This document shows, in pieces, positions 25,786 to 34,936 of a stretch of DNA of 64,000 nucleotides. Origin of the DNA: Acidimicrobiia bacterium (lineage in GTDB: Bacteria; Actinomycetota; Acidimicrobiia; Spongiisociales; ZC4RG35); the NCBI GenBank assembly GCA_028285585.1, contig JANQOU010000006.1, positions 310,001-374,000 of the forward strand, in the 5' to 3' direction. A program made the translations under genes and the position numbers. The notes below the pieces were generated by a model. That model searched no databases and was not told the origin of the DNA. It saw only the letters and a program-made list of their open reading frames with translations. Position 1 is the first letter of the stretch; each line of letters opens with the position of its first letter.

Positions 25786-26949
25786 ATGAAGAGGTTTGGT
25801 TACCCTTTTCTGATCCCCATGCGATCCACTCGCCTTCTTTCCCTTGTCCTGGCGACCTCTCTCCTGCTCACTCTGGCCCTGGTCGCCTTCCCCTCGGCGT
25901 CCGCACAAAGTGTCGACGAAGCCGAGAGGGACGCCGAGCAGGCCAAGGAGCAAGCCGAGCAAGCCGATGGCCTGGTGGACGCGGCCGTCGCCGAGCGTGA
26001 GCAGATCGAAACCGAGCTCGCCCTGACGATCGAGCGGGTCAACACGCTTGCCGCCGAGCTATCGGTGGTTGGAGCGGGGCTCGACCGCATCGGCGAGAAG
26101 CTCGGATTTGCCGACGTGGAGCTTGCCGGGATCCAGAACGAGATCGAACTCCAAGCCGTGGATGCATACATGACGGTGGTTTCCTCACCTTCGGTGGCGG
26201 TGGTCAACTCCGCATCGGTGGAGAAGGCTCTCGTGGCCGGCACGGTTGTCGAAGACGTCGTCACCAGCGGACGCACCCGAGTGGACGAGCTCATCGTGCA
26301 GCGAAGCACTCTCGAGGACCTTCAGCTCAGTTTCCTGGCAGAGCAGGACAGGTTCGCCGCACTGAAGGCAGACCTCGACGCCGAGGTGGAGCACCTGGCC
26401 GAGTTGTACGACAGGGCCGATGCAGCGCTCGCGGAGGCCATTCGAGCCAGTCAGGCGGCCGATGCCACCTATCAGGAGGCCCTGAGCGCAGTCGACCTGG
26501 CTCGTGCCCGCGAGGCCGAGCGGAAGCGTCAGGAGGAGCGGGCGACCACAACGACGACCACCCCCAACGGGCCTACGACAACTCAACCTCCAGGTGCCAC
26601 GACGACCACCTCCGGTGGCAGTGGGCCGTGGACTCACCCGCCAGCAGTGGAGCAGTGGCGTCCTCTGGTGGAAGAGCACTTCCCGCCACATCGCGTTGAA
26701 GAGGCTTTGCGGATCATGACGTGCGAGAGCAGCGGCAACCCAAACGCTTACAACCCGTATTCAGGGGCATCCGGCCTCTTCCAGTTCTTGGCCAGCACCT
26801 GGGCCTCGAGTTCTCCGAAGGCCGGGTACGCCGGATACAGCGTTTTCGACCCGGTGGCCAACACCGCCTCCGCGGCGTGGCTCGCCAATCGATACGAAGA
26901 GCTGGGTCACTACTACTGGCTGGCGTGGAGCTGCCGAAGGGTTCTCTGA
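25786..26949 (+). CDS. Secreted coiled-coil protein with transglycosylase-like domain
   Basis: The 387-residue protein has an export signal (LLSLVLATSLLLTLALVAFPSASA), an Ala/Glu-rich coiled coil (about residues 38-255), a Thr/Pro/Gly linker and a C-terminal lysozyme-like domain. That domain contains RIMTCESSGNPNAYNPYSGASGLFQFLASTWA, quoted in parts, with the likely catalytic Glu in CESSGNP, as in lytic transglycosylases and Rpf-like hydrolases. A second ATG at 25819 would give a more standard signal peptide and may be the true start. Probably a peptidoglycan-remodelling enzyme tethered or oligomerised by its coiled coil. Confidence 0.85.
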   Translation: MKRFGYPFLIPMRSTRLLSLVLATSLLLTLALVAFPSASAQSVDEAERDAEQAKEQAEQADGLVDAAVAEREQIETELALTIERVNTLAAELSVVGAGLDRIGEKLGFADVELAGIQNEIELQAVDAYMTVVSSPSVAVVNSASVEKALVAGTVVEDVVTSGRTRVDELIVQRSTLEDLQLSFLAEQDRFAALKADLDAEVEHLAELYDRADAALAEAIRASQAADATYQEALSAVDLARAREAERKRQEERATTTTTTPNGPTTTQPPGATTTTSGGSGPWTHPPAVEQWRPLVEEHFPPHRVEEALRIMTCESSGNPNAYNPYSGASGLFQFLASTWASSSPKAGYAGYSVFDPVANTASAAWLANRYEELGHYYWLAWSCRRVL

Positions 26950-26973
26950 GCCGGGCTTAGACTCCCGCCGCTG

Positions 26974-28299
26974 ATGGAGAATGTAGAGCACAAACCTGGT
27001 CGTCAGATCGCGCTGATGGCGGCAGCCATCGCCGTCTGCGTCCCTGGAGTGGCGGTTCGCTTGTCCGGTGCCCACCTCGAGCCGATCGCTGCGGCCGTGG
27101 TATTCGGTGCCGCAATCGTCGGAGCCGCCTTCGTCCTTTCTTGGGCAGCGGAAGTGATCCAGCTCGATGTCGGATCCGGCCTCGCCCTTGCGCTGCTCGC
27201 TCTGATAGCCGTGCTCCCCGAGTACGCCGTCGACTTCGTGCTGACCGCTGAGGCCGGCCAGGAGTTCGCCGAGACGGGAGCGGCCACCGAGTGGGGCCCG
27301 CGAGCGCTGGCGAACATGACGGGAGCCAATCAGCTGCTGATTGGCTTCGGTTGGCCGATGGTGATCTTGCTCGGCACCTGGAGAGTGAAGAAGAGACAAT
27401 CCAGCCCGGAACAGGCCGAGGGAGCGACTGCCGAGGTCATCTACCTCAACAAGACCCAGTCGGTCGACATCGCCTTCCTCGCCGTTGCCTCGCTGTACGG
27501 GCTGACACTGTTCCTCAAAGACACGCTGGCCCTCTGGGATGCCGTCATCCTGGTTGGACTTTACGTGGCGTACATGATCCGGCTTGCCGGCGCGTCGGCC
27601 AGCGAGCCCCATCTCGTAGGACCGAGTGCCTACATCGCGTCTCTGCCCAAGGCGACGCGTCGCATCGTCAACTACGCAGGATTCGTGATCGCCGCCGGTG
27701 TGATCCTTGCCGTCGCCGAGGAATTCGCGCACTCGCTCATCGAGCTGGGAGAGGAGATCGGCATCAGCGACTTCCTGCTCATCAAATGGCTTGCCCCCCT
27801 CGCCTCCGAAGCTCCCGAACTTCTCATCGCAGCTCTATTCGCCTGGCGTCTGGCGGCACGCACCGGCATCGGCGCTCTCATCTCGTCCAAGGTGAACCAA
27901 TGGACCCTGCTCGTGGGGACGTTGCCGATTGTTTTTGCGATCTTCGCCCGTCAGATGCAAGGCCTCCCGCTCGACCGGGTCCAGCAGATCGAGTTGTGGG
28001 TCACTGCTGCTCAATCGGTGTTTGCTGTGGCCATCATCGCCAGCCGTTCAGTGAACCGGACCGAAGCGTGGGCGATGCTCGGGCTCTTCGCCGCTCAACT
28101 GGGTGAGTCGTGGCTTTCGGAGATCGGCGTGATCTCGGCCGAGATCTCAGAGCAAGTGCGCATAGGCGTTGGAGTGGTGTTCATCGTCGCAGCCATATGG
28201 GTGCTTCGCTCCGACTTCCGGATCTTCGTCCGCGTGCTCAAGGACGGTTTCCGGGCGTCGTGGGAAGAGCTCGAAGCCGAGGAGCCGACAAGGGTCTGA
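26974..28299 (+). CDS. Sodium/calcium-exchanger-family (CaCA) membrane transporter
   Basis: The 441-residue protein has about ten to eleven membrane helices. It has two inverted alpha-repeats typical of the CaCA superfamily: LIAVLPEYAVDFVLTAEAG with NMTGANQLLIGFGWP, and KWLAPLASEAPELLIAALFA with SSKVNQWTLLVGTLP. The acidic residues PE and SEAPE are those expected to bind the cation. It is likely a cation/proton or cation/sodium antiporter of the YrbG type; the ion is not determined. It follows the cell-wall hydrolase gene by 24 bases. Confidence 0.88.
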   Translation: MENVEHKPGRQIALMAAAIAVCVPGVAVRLSGAHLEPIAAAVVFGAAIVGAAFVLSWAAEVIQLDVGSGLALALLALIAVLPEYAVDFVLTAEAGQEFAETGAATEWGPRALANMTGANQLLIGFGWPMVILLGTWRVKKRQSSPEQAEGATAEVIYLNKTQSVDIAFLAVASLYGLTLFLKDTLALWDAVILVGLYVAYMIRLAGASASEPHLVGPSAYIASLPKATRRIVNYAGFVIAAGVILAVAEEFAHSLIELGEEIGISDFLLIKWLAPLASEAPELLIAALFAWRLAARTGIGALISSKVNQWTLLVGTLPIVFAIFARQMQGLPLDRVQQIELWVTAAQSVFAVAIIASRSVNRTEAWAMLGLFAAQLGESWLSEIGVISAEISEQVRIGVGVVFIVAAIWVLRSDFRIFVRVLKDGFRASWEELEAEEPTRV

Positions 28300-28372
28300 A
28301 TCGAGGCCCTTCCAATCTGTCCTCACCACCGCGTAGGTTTAGCACCACCTCAACGCGTCGAAAGGAACAGGT

Positions 28373-29071
28373 GTGGCCAAGCGGCACTTCACAAAAGGCG
28401 TATTCGACTTCCTCAAGGAGCTGGAGGCGAACAACAACAAGTCTTGGTGGGAGGCCAACAGAGATCGATACATCGAGGTGATCCGGGAGCCGGCACTCGA
28501 CTTCGTCGAGGACTTCGGGGAGCGGCTGAAGAAGATCACACCTCACTACGTGGCCGATACCCGCACCAACGGCGGTTCTTTGATGCGGCCGTACCGGGAC
28601 GTTCGGTTCTCTAGGGACAAGACTCCGTATAAGACGAACGTGGGAATCCACTTCCGCCACGAGGGAGGGAAAGACGTTCATGCTCCTGGGTTCTACCTCC
28701 ATCTGGAGCCAGGTCAGAACTTCGCCGGAGTGGGGCTCTGGGGCCCGGAAACCGCGATCGCACGTCAGATCCGTCAGGCGATCTACGACAACCCCGCCGA
28801 CTGGAAGAAGGCAACGAAGACAAAGGGCTTCGTCGGCTCCTGGAGCATCGACCTCGACCATGAGGGGAACACACTCAAACGAGTCCCCAAGGAGTTCGAT
28901 GGCGATCATCCCTATCCCGACGACCTGCGTCTCAAGAGCTTCACCGCCGGAGCCCGTCTCACCCAGCAGCTGGTGACATCCGAAGGTTTCGATACCGCTC
29001 TGGCCAGGGAGTACAGGAAGGCAGCGGCCTACATGAAGTTCCTCAACGACGCGATTGGGGTGCCCTTTTGA
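28373..29071 (+). CDS. DUF2461-family protein
   Basis: The 232-residue protein starts at GTG 28373 after AAAGGA. It begins with FTKGVFDFLKELEANNNKSWW and continues with RPYRDVRFSRDKTPYKTNVGIHFRH, then GFYLHLEPGQNFAGVGLW and LKRVPKEFDGDHPYPDDLRLKSF, which are the conserved blocks of DUF2461 (TIGR02453). The family is widespread, cytosolic and of unknown biochemical role; the conserved Arg/Asp/Lys pattern suggests a binding or enzymatic pocket. It stands alone between the exchanger and a small unknown protein. Confidence 0.9.
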   Translation: MAKRHFTKGVFDFLKELEANNNKSWWEANRDRYIEVIREPALDFVEDFGERLKKITPHYVADTRTNGGSLMRPYRDVRFSRDKTPYKTNVGIHFRHEGGKDVHAPGFYLHLEPGQNFAGVGLWGPETAIARQIRQAIYDNPADWKKATKTKGFVGSWSIDLDHEGNTLKRVPKEFDGDHPYPDDLRLKSFTAGARLTQQLVTSEGFDTALAREYRKAAAYMKFLNDAIGVPF

Positions 29072-29100
29072 CCTCCTGGTCTCGACGACCCGCCTAGCGT

Positions 29101-29535
29101 GTGACCGTTGCTCTACAGGGGGATTCCTGGCTCATGCCCATCTACGCCGGTGTGGTCACGTTCGATGACGACAACGTCGAAATCGCGGTCGGCTTGGAGG
29201 AGGATCGTGTCCGGCTGTCAGCCGGAGCGACGAAGATCGGTGACTGGCCGCTAGAGGAATGCTCGATAGCGGAGGCCGGGGAGGGTGTGTTCACCATCAC
29301 CGCCGAGAACGAGGCTCTTTCGTTCAAACCGGACAGCCCGGCAGACTTTGCGGCTGCGATCAGACGGAGCCACAGAACGGCTGAAGCCGAAGACGGATCG
29401 GGAGACAGCGCCGATGCGAACTCTCCCGACCAAGACGTCTCTGACGCCAAACCCCTGACCATGGGCGCCTTCTATGTCCTGTGCGGGGTGACCACCCTGC
29501 TTGGTCTTTGGGCACTCGCAAACCTGCTTTTCTAA
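29101..29535 (+). CDS. Small protein with C-terminal membrane helix, function unknown
   Basis: The 144-residue product starts at GTG 29101. The first 95 residues look like a small beta-barrel or PH-like domain (IYAGVVTFDDDNVEIAVG, DWPLEECSIAEAGEGVFTI), followed by an acidic linker (about 95-120) and one C-terminal membrane helix (FYVLCGVTTLLGLWALANLLF, 21 residues shortened here to its core LCGVTTLLGLWAL). It is convergent with and overlaps by 4 bases the end of the next gene. No family is recognised; a tail-anchored envelope protein is a reasonable description. Confidence 0.65.
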   Translation: MTVALQGDSWLMPIYAGVVTFDDDNVEIAVGLEEDRVRLSAGATKIGDWPLEECSIAEAGEGVFTITAENEALSFKPDSPADFAAAIRRSHRTAEAEDGSGDSADANSPDQDVSDAKPLTMGAFYVLCGVTTLLGLWALANLLF

Positions 29536-30104
29536 GTAGGGAGCTCCATCCATCCGCCGACCCGGTCGAGCAGATACTCGGAGACCTCCCGAGAGGCGTC
29601 GAGCACCTCACACAGCTGCTCTCTGCCCGTCAAGACATCTACCAGGCTGACACTCGACTTTCCCTGAACCATCAGCCGCCGCTCCGGAGCGTCGGTCACC
29701 GCGCCAAAGGAGTCGATTGCTGATACTTCGATCGGGACCACGGTCCCTGCGAGACCGGCCAGATCGGTCGCCAATATCAGCAAATCTGGCGGGTTGTGCA
29801 GCGGGGGTACGGCCCAGTTGAAATAGAGGTCGAGGTGATACTCGTCCTCGGGCTCTTCCCACTCTTCGGTGATCTCCTCCAGCTTCTCCCTCAGGTTGAG
29901 CACGACCCTCGGATCGACATCGAGAGCAACGTGCAGGTCGATTGGCCCGCCACAACCCGCCTCAGGGTGCACGTCTACCTCGAACGACTGCCGCAACGAG
30001 TAGGTCTCCACGAAGTGCCTCTCGTCGTGAACGTGGAATCCGTGCTCGGTGGCATGCTCTTTGAAGTCGGCTATGAATCCGGCAATGTCGACGGTCATCG
30101 CCAT
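29532..30104 (-). CDS. Conserved-looking protein of unknown function
   Basis: The 190-residue protein has no signal peptide or membrane helix. It begins VDIAGFIADFKEHATEHGFHV and includes a strongly acidic segment (LEEITEEWEEPEDEYHLDLYFNW, about residues 72-95) followed by a beta-rich half (VPIEVSAIDSFGAVTDAPER). The balanced composition, single intact frame and short gap to the BrkB gene support coding. I recognise no domain. Possible partner of the membrane protein gene upstream on the same strand. Confidence 0.65.
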   Translation of the reverse strand: MAMTVDIAGFIADFKEHATEHGFHVHDERHFVETYSLRQSFEVDVHPEAGCGGPIDLHVALDVDPRVVLNLREKLEEITEEWEEPEDEYHLDLYFNWAVPPLHNPPDLLILATDLAGLAGTVVPIEVSAIDSFGAVTDAPERRLMVQGKSSVSLVDVLTGREQLCEVLDASREVSEYLLDRVGGWMELPT

Positions 30105-30140
30105 TGAGGTTATTTCACCGGAAACGGAAATGGGAGACGG

Positions 30141-31148
30141 TCATCGGCGTGAGCGGCGCCACCCGACAAAGAAGCCGGCTAGGAACCCGGACACGGCTCC
30201 GGCCGGCACCGAAGGTGCCGGCTGAGCCACGACGGTCTCCGCGACAAGGGCAGCTTCGATCTCTTTCCTTCTCCTCTCCGACGGTGCGATCACATCTCCG
30301 TGATCGAGGAAGTCCTCATAGACCTTCATCACCACACCCCCCAGCAGGAAGACGCTGGAGAGCAGATATGCGAGAAAGATGATCACGAACAAAGCCCCGG
30401 CAACAGTGGCCGCGCTGGTGTCATCCGACCAGGCGAAGTACGACTCGGCGCCCGCCGCAGTCAGGACGAAAAGGAACGCGACCAGCATCCCGCCACGCAT
30501 CACTGCCCGTCGCGAGATCTTCACGTCGGTCATGGTCTGATAGAGAAGCCCAAGCAGTACCGGCAGGAATATCAGCGAGACGAACGGCGTCAGCCAGTCC
30601 AGCACCGCGTGCAGTGGCTCGAGACCAAGCCCAGCGAACGTCCCATCGAGGTATTGCCAAACCACGTTGGCGAGCCACACGGCGAGAACCGTCATCCCGA
30701 GCCCTAGCGCCCACAAGAAACCCCATCCCCGCTTCTTGACGAACTCGACAATCCCCGAGGTCTTGCCATAGGGAACATGAAAGATGTCGTCCAAGTTGTT
30801 GCGGATCTCATAGAACAGGCTCGATGCCGTCCACAACAGCAGGGCAAGGCCGACAACAGTGGCGGTGCCACTGCCGGACAGCGCCGTGTCGAGGAGCGTT
30901 CTGAAGGCATTGGCAACATCAACACCGAGCACCGACTCGATGCCTTCGTAGATTCGATCTTTGGCTTCGGCGTCACTGCCAAGCACTCTCCCTAGGACGC
31001 CGACCGAGATGATGAAGACCGGAGCCAAGGCAAAGAGGGTCCGATAGGCCACGGCGGCAGCCATTCGTGAAACCCGACGTGCGCCGTACTCTGTGATCGA
31101 GGCGTGGAGCAGACGGTAAACGAAGCTCGACTGAGCGGTCTTCAGCAT
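30141..31148 (-). CDS. YihY/BrkB (UPF0761)-family membrane protein
   Basis: The 335-residue protein has about six membrane helices and the family blocks RMAAAVAYRTLFALAPVFIIS, LLDTALSGSGTATVVGLALLLW, the FYEIRNNLDDIFHVP segment, and the PFVSLIFLPVLLGLLYQTMTD and FLAYLLSSVFLLGGVVMK segments. ATG 31148 is used; a TTG directly before it is possible. The family was once called ribonuclease BN, but that activity belongs to another protein; its true role is unclear. Its start is 38 bases from the divergent DNA ligase gene. Confidence 0.92.
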   Translation of the reverse strand: MLKTAQSSFVYRLLHASITEYGARRVSRMAAAVAYRTLFALAPVFIISVGVLGRVLGSDAEAKDRIYEGIESVLGVDVANAFRTLLDTALSGSGTATVVGLALLLWTASSLFYEIRNNLDDIFHVPYGKTSGIVEFVKKRGWGFLWALGLGMTVLAVWLANVVWQYLDGTFAGLGLEPLHAVLDWLTPFVSLIFLPVLLGLLYQTMTDVKISRRAVMRGGMLVAFLFVLTAAGAESYFAWSDDTSAATVAGALFVIIFLAYLLSSVFLLGGVVMKVYEDFLDHGDVIAPSERRRKEIEAALVAETVVAQPAPSVPAGAVSGFLAGFFVGWRRSRR

Positions 31149-31186
31149 CAACTGCGATCAGGGTATCGACATAAACTCGCATCGCG

Positions 31187-32206
31187 ATGAGTCACCCCTT
31201 CCCACCGCCAGCCGAGACCATGGAAGCGAAGGTTTCGGAGAAGTGGCCCAAAGGCGACTTCGTCTACGAGCCGAAATGGGACGGGTTTCGCTGCCTCTCG
31301 TGGTCCCAGCCGGAGATCCGCCTCGACTCGCGCAACCAACGACCGCTGCTTCGCTATTTCCCGGAGCTGACCAGTGCTCTAGAGCAGCTCCCACCGGGCA
31401 CGGTGGTCGACGGGGAGGTGGTTGTCGTAGTCGACGGGGTCACCGACTTCGACACCCTTCAGCAACGGATCCACCCGGCTGAGTCTCGAGTCAACATGCT
31501 CTCGGAGGAGACCCCGGCCGAACTAGTTGCTTTTGACCTTCTCGCCGACCGTGAGAAGGACCTGAGAGAAGCACCCTTCTCTGAACGACGTGACCGACTT
31601 GTCGCTCTCGCAGAAGAGCTCGATTTTCCCTGGCATCTCACACCCCAGACCGCAGACCAGGAAGTGGCCAAGCAATGGTTCCACGAGTTCGAGTCGGCAG
31701 GCTGTGACGGGATCATCGCCAAGCGGCCGGAGTTGGAGTATCAGCACGGCAAGCGAGCCATGGTGAAGATCAAGCACCGCAGAACCATCGATGTCGTGGT
31801 TGGTGGCTTCCGCGAGCACAAGGATGGCGGCAAGATCGGCTCACTGTTGCTCGGCCTCTACAACGCGGAAGGCGACTTCCATTTCATCGGCCACTGCTCC
31901 GGTTTCCCCGATGTCGACCGTGCCGAGCTGTTCGACAAGTTCATGGAGCTGCGCTCGGAGGAGAGCTTCGACGAAAGAGCCAGGGCACCAGGTGGGCCAA
32001 GTCGATGGTCGGGCGGACAGGACAAATCCTGGGTCCCGGTTCAGCAAGGAGTTGTGGTGGAGGTGAGCTACGACCAGCTCGAGGGAGATCGGTTCCGACA
32101 CGCGTCCAGATTCCACCGTTGGCGACCCGACAAAGATGCCCGTGACTGCATCATGGATCAGCTGGAACGGCCAGAGGGACCAGGGTTTCGGCAAGTGGTC
32201 GATTAG
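31187..32206 (+). CDS. ATP-dependent DNA ligase (LigC type)
   Basis: The 339-residue protein carries the nucleotidyltransferase motif I lysine in FVYEPKWDGFR (about residue 30), motif III VVDGEVVVV, motif IV GCDGIIAKRPE, motif V VKIKHRRTIDVVVGGF, and a C-terminal OB domain (about 215-339). Length and domains match the stand-alone LigC group rather than the multidomain LigD. Together with the polymerase at 35678 it resembles the split pieces of the actinobacterial NHEJ/excision repair system; no Ku gene is present in the window. Confidence 0.93.
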   Translation: MSHPFPPPAETMEAKVSEKWPKGDFVYEPKWDGFRCLSWSQPEIRLDSRNQRPLLRYFPELTSALEQLPPGTVVDGEVVVVVDGVTDFDTLQQRIHPAESRVNMLSEETPAELVAFDLLADREKDLREAPFSERRDRLVALAEELDFPWHLTPQTADQEVAKQWFHEFESAGCDGIIAKRPELEYQHGKRAMVKIKHRRTIDVVVGGFREHKDGGKIGSLLLGLYNAEGDFHFIGHCSGFPDVDRAELFDKFMELRSEESFDERARAPGGPSRWSGGQDKSWVPVQQGVVVEVSYDQLEGDRFRHASRFHRWRPDKDARDCIMDQLERPEGPGFRQVVD

Positions 32207-32229
32207 GCCGCAGACCTGCAACACTTCCC

Positions 32230-33144
32230 GTGATGGGCCAGGGGAACGTCGTCGAGATATCGGGTCTGACGCACGACTACGGAGAGGTCGTCGCCCTCAA
32301 GAACCTCGACCTCGAGATACCGAGCGGGATCACGGGGTTGGTCGGGGCCAACGGAGCCGGCAAGACGACGATGCTCCGCCTGTTGCTCGGGCTGCTTCAC
32401 CCCACAGCCGGGACCATCTCCGTTCTCGGAGCCGACCCGCAGACGACGCCTCTCGAGGTCAGGGCCAAAGTCGGGTACATGCCGGAAGTCGACTGCCTGC
32501 CCAAGGATCAAACAGCGGCTGACTTCGTCGCGTACACCGCACAGCTGGCCGGCATCCCGTCCCGGGAGGCGAAGCGGCGCTCATCGGAGACCCTGTTCCT
32601 GGTGGGACTCGAGGAGGAGCGCTTCAGATACCTCGGCGACTTCTCCACCGGCATGCAACAGCGAGTCAAGCTGGCACAGGCCATCGTGCACGACCCTGAT
32701 CTTGTCCTGCTCGACGAGCCGGCCTCCGGGTTGGATCCTGAAGGCCGTGTCCAGATGCTGAATCTGATCCGCCGGCTCGGTGAATTCGATATCGACATCA
32801 TCGTCAGCTCACACGTCCTCACCGACATTGAGCAGACGTGCAGCTGGGTGGTGATGCTGGATGCTGGAGACCTCCTCAGGAACGGTCCGCTCCAAGGCTT
32901 CGACGAGTTGGGAACAGTCGTCGTGGAGCCAGTGACCAACATCGATCAGCTAGTTCAAGCGATCGAGCGCCGCGGGCAAGAAGCGGTCCGGGACAACCGG
33001 CAAATCGTCGTCGGGCCCGGCGGGCACGAGATCGAGGAAGCCGTCGTAGCTGCCGCCGCCGAGACGCAATCGGGCCTGATCAGGATGGTGCGCGGGTCTT
33101 CATCGTTAGAGGACCTGTTCCTGCAGAAAGACGGCACGTCGTGA
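32230..33144 (+). CDS. ABC transporter ATP-binding protein (first of operon)
   Basis: The 304-residue ATPase (GTG 32230, or ATG 32233) has Walker A GANGAGKTTM, a Q-loop-like VGYMPEVDCL, the signature variant FSTGMQQRVKLAQAI, Walker B LVLLDEPASGLDP and the switch VSSHVLTDIEQTC. FSTGM in place of LSGGQ is common in the ABC-2 group linked to membrane or bacteriocin-type exporters. The stop overlaps the permease start as GTGA at 33141. It is the first of four coupled genes arranged ATPase-permease-ATPase-permease. Confidence 0.93.
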   Translation: MMGQGNVVEISGLTHDYGEVVALKNLDLEIPSGITGLVGANGAGKTTMLRLLLGLLHPTAGTISVLGADPQTTPLEVRAKVGYMPEVDCLPKDQTAADFVAYTAQLAGIPSREAKRRSSETLFLVGLEEERFRYLGDFSTGMQQRVKLAQAIVHDPDLVLLDEPASGLDPEGRVQMLNLIRRLGEFDIDIIVSSHVLTDIEQTCSWVVMLDAGDLLRNGPLQGFDELGTVVVEPVTNIDQLVQAIERRGQEAVRDNRQIVVGPGGHEIEEAVVAAAAETQSGLIRMVRGSSSLEDLFLQKDGTS

Positions 33145-34022
33145 CCGACCAGGTGATCTACGACCGCGGCTACCGCAAGTACGACGGGCCCAGAACGGGG
33201 CCATCCGGTGCCAGGCGAGCGGTCTACAAAGACGGGCTGCGCCGTGTTCTCGGCCTCGGCCGCAAAGCGCGCTACAAGATCTTTCCTTGGGTCCTCATCA
33301 CGATCGCGTTCATCGCGGCAGCGGTGTTCATTGGGATCCACTGGGCCATCGGCGACATCGCGGAGAGCCTGGGCGAAGGTGTCCCGTCGTACGGAGGCCT
33401 CTTCGACTTCTACTCGGCGATTGCCCTGCTGTTCATAGCCTTCTCGGGACCGCAGCTGATCATCCCGGACCGAACCAAAGGTGTCTTGTCTGTCTACTTC
33501 TCACGGCCGCTCACAGTTGACGGCTACCTGACCTCGAAACTCAACTCCTTTGTGACTCTCGTCGGCGCCTTCTACATCGTCCCGCAGATCCTGCTCCACC
33601 TCGGCCTCGCCCTGATTGCCGACGGTGGGTTTGTCCCTTACTTGTCGGCGAACCTCGACATCCTCTGGAAGGTCCCAGTCACAGCCTTGGCTTTCGTGGC
33701 GCTTCATGGTGCTCTGATCTTCCCGCTTTCGGCGACGATCAGCCGAACCGGGATCGCCGCCGCCGCTTTCTTGGGAATCCTCACAGCCGGCTCAGGAATC
33801 GCCGCACGCGTGGCCGAAGCCTCGTTTGCCGGCGCCCGCTGGGCATCTCTGCTGGCACTCGACCAGCATCCGCGCATCATCAGGGACCGGCTCTTCGGTG
33901 ACACCGTCGACTACCCGGCGGAAATTGCCGGCTTCGAGTGGTGGGTGTCGATCGTGGTCATTGCGGTCCTTGCCGCGATTGGCGGCGTCTTCGTGAGACA
34001 GCGGTACCGGAGGTTGGCGTGA
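33141..34022 (+). CDS. ABC-2 type transporter permease
   Basis: The 293-residue permease begins at GTG 33141, which overlaps the previous stop; a longer frame from 32838 would lie inside the ATPase gene. It has a charged cytoplasmic N-terminus (YRKYDGPRTGP), about six helices, and the loop IIPDRTKGVLSVYFSRPLTV, which is the conserved coupling segment of ABC-2 permeases that lack a fused ATPase. Its own stop overlaps the next ATPase start as GTGA. Confidence 0.9.
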   Translation: MTDQVIYDRGYRKYDGPRTGPSGARRAVYKDGLRRVLGLGRKARYKIFPWVLITIAFIAAAVFIGIHWAIGDIAESLGEGVPSYGGLFDFYSAIALLFIAFSGPQLIIPDRTKGVLSVYFSRPLTVDGYLTSKLNSFVTLVGAFYIVPQILLHLGLALIADGGFVPYLSANLDILWKVPVTALAFVALHGALIFPLSATISRTGIAAAAFLGILTAGSGIAARVAEASFAGARWASLLALDQHPRIIRDRLFGDTVDYPAEIAGFEWWVSIVVIAVLAAIGGVFVRQRYRRLA

Positions 34023-34936
34023 CAGACACAGTGAGCGTCAGTGCCCTGTCCAAGTGGTTTGGGCCCAAGGTCGCCGTGAGCGAAGTGACCATAGGCATCG
34101 GACCTGGCGTGACCGGCCTGCTCGGCCCGAACGGCGCAGGCAAGACCACTCTGATGAGAGTTGTGGCCGGATTGCAACGGCCATCGCAAGGTGACATCAG
34201 TGTCCTTGGTGAGAACCCCCGCAAAACCCCGGCGGTCTACAAGAAGATGGCGCTGGTTCCCGAGGATGAGGCCGTCTACGAGCGGCTGACCGCCAGGGAG
34301 TTCATCACCCTGGCAGCCCGGCTCGCCAAAGTGGACGACTACATCTCGGCGACCGAGGAAGTGCTGTCGATCGTCGACTTGCGCGACTCCGCTGACCGGC
34401 AGCTCGGCGGCTTCTCCAAAGGTATGAGGCAGAGGGCCAAGGTGGCAGCAGCTTTGGTGTCCGATCCCGAAGTGCTTCTCCTCGACGAGCCACTGAACGG
34501 GGCAGACCCAGTTCAGCGAGCCGCGTTGATCAAGCTGTTTCAAGAGCTTGGCGAGAAAGGCCGGACCGTCATCGTGTCGTCACACGTTCTTGCGGAAGTG
34601 GAGCGAATGGCCGACCGCGTCATCGCCATGGTGGACGGGCGCCTCGCCGCTGTGGGTAGCGTGGAGACCATCCGATCGGCGATGACCGACCGTCCTCGCC
34701 AGATTTTCGTCGACTGCTCCAACCCACGCCGACTCGCAGCAGCCCTCATCGAGACCAGCGGTGTCATTGGGGCCCACTTGTCGGGCAGCCAGCTCAGGAT
34801 CGAAGCCTCTGATGCGGGGGCAGTCGCCGCCGCCCTTCCCGTTCTCGCCGTAGAGAGTGGCGTGTCGATGACCCGGCTCGAGCCGGCCGATGAGTCTCTC
34901 GAGTCGGTCTTCCGGTATCTGGTGGATGCGCGCTGA
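34019..34936 (+). CDS. ABC transporter ATP-binding protein (second of operon)
   Basis: The 305-residue ATPase starts at GTG 34019 (overlap with the permease stop). It has Walker A GPNGAGKTTLM, ALVPEDEAVYERLTA, the signature FSKGMRQRAKVAAAL, Walker B VLLLDEPLNGADP and VSSHVLAEVERM. The Walker B aspartate pair is slightly unusual: the D-loop reads NGAD rather than SGLD. It is a paralogue of the ATPase at 32230 and is coupled to the last permease by TGATG at 34936. Confidence 0.93.
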   Translation: MTDTVSVSALSKWFGPKVAVSEVTIGIGPGVTGLLGPNGAGKTTLMRVVAGLQRPSQGDISVLGENPRKTPAVYKKMALVPEDEAVYERLTAREFITLAARLAKVDDYISATEEVLSIVDLRDSADRQLGGFSKGMRQRAKVAAALVSDPEVLLLDEPLNGADPVQRAALIKLFQELGEKGRTVIVSSHVLAEVERMADRVIAMVDGRLAAVGSVETIRSAMTDRPRQIFVDCSNPRRLAAALIETSGVIGAHLSGSQLRIEASDAGAVAAALPVLAVESGVSMTRLEPADESLESVFRYLVDAR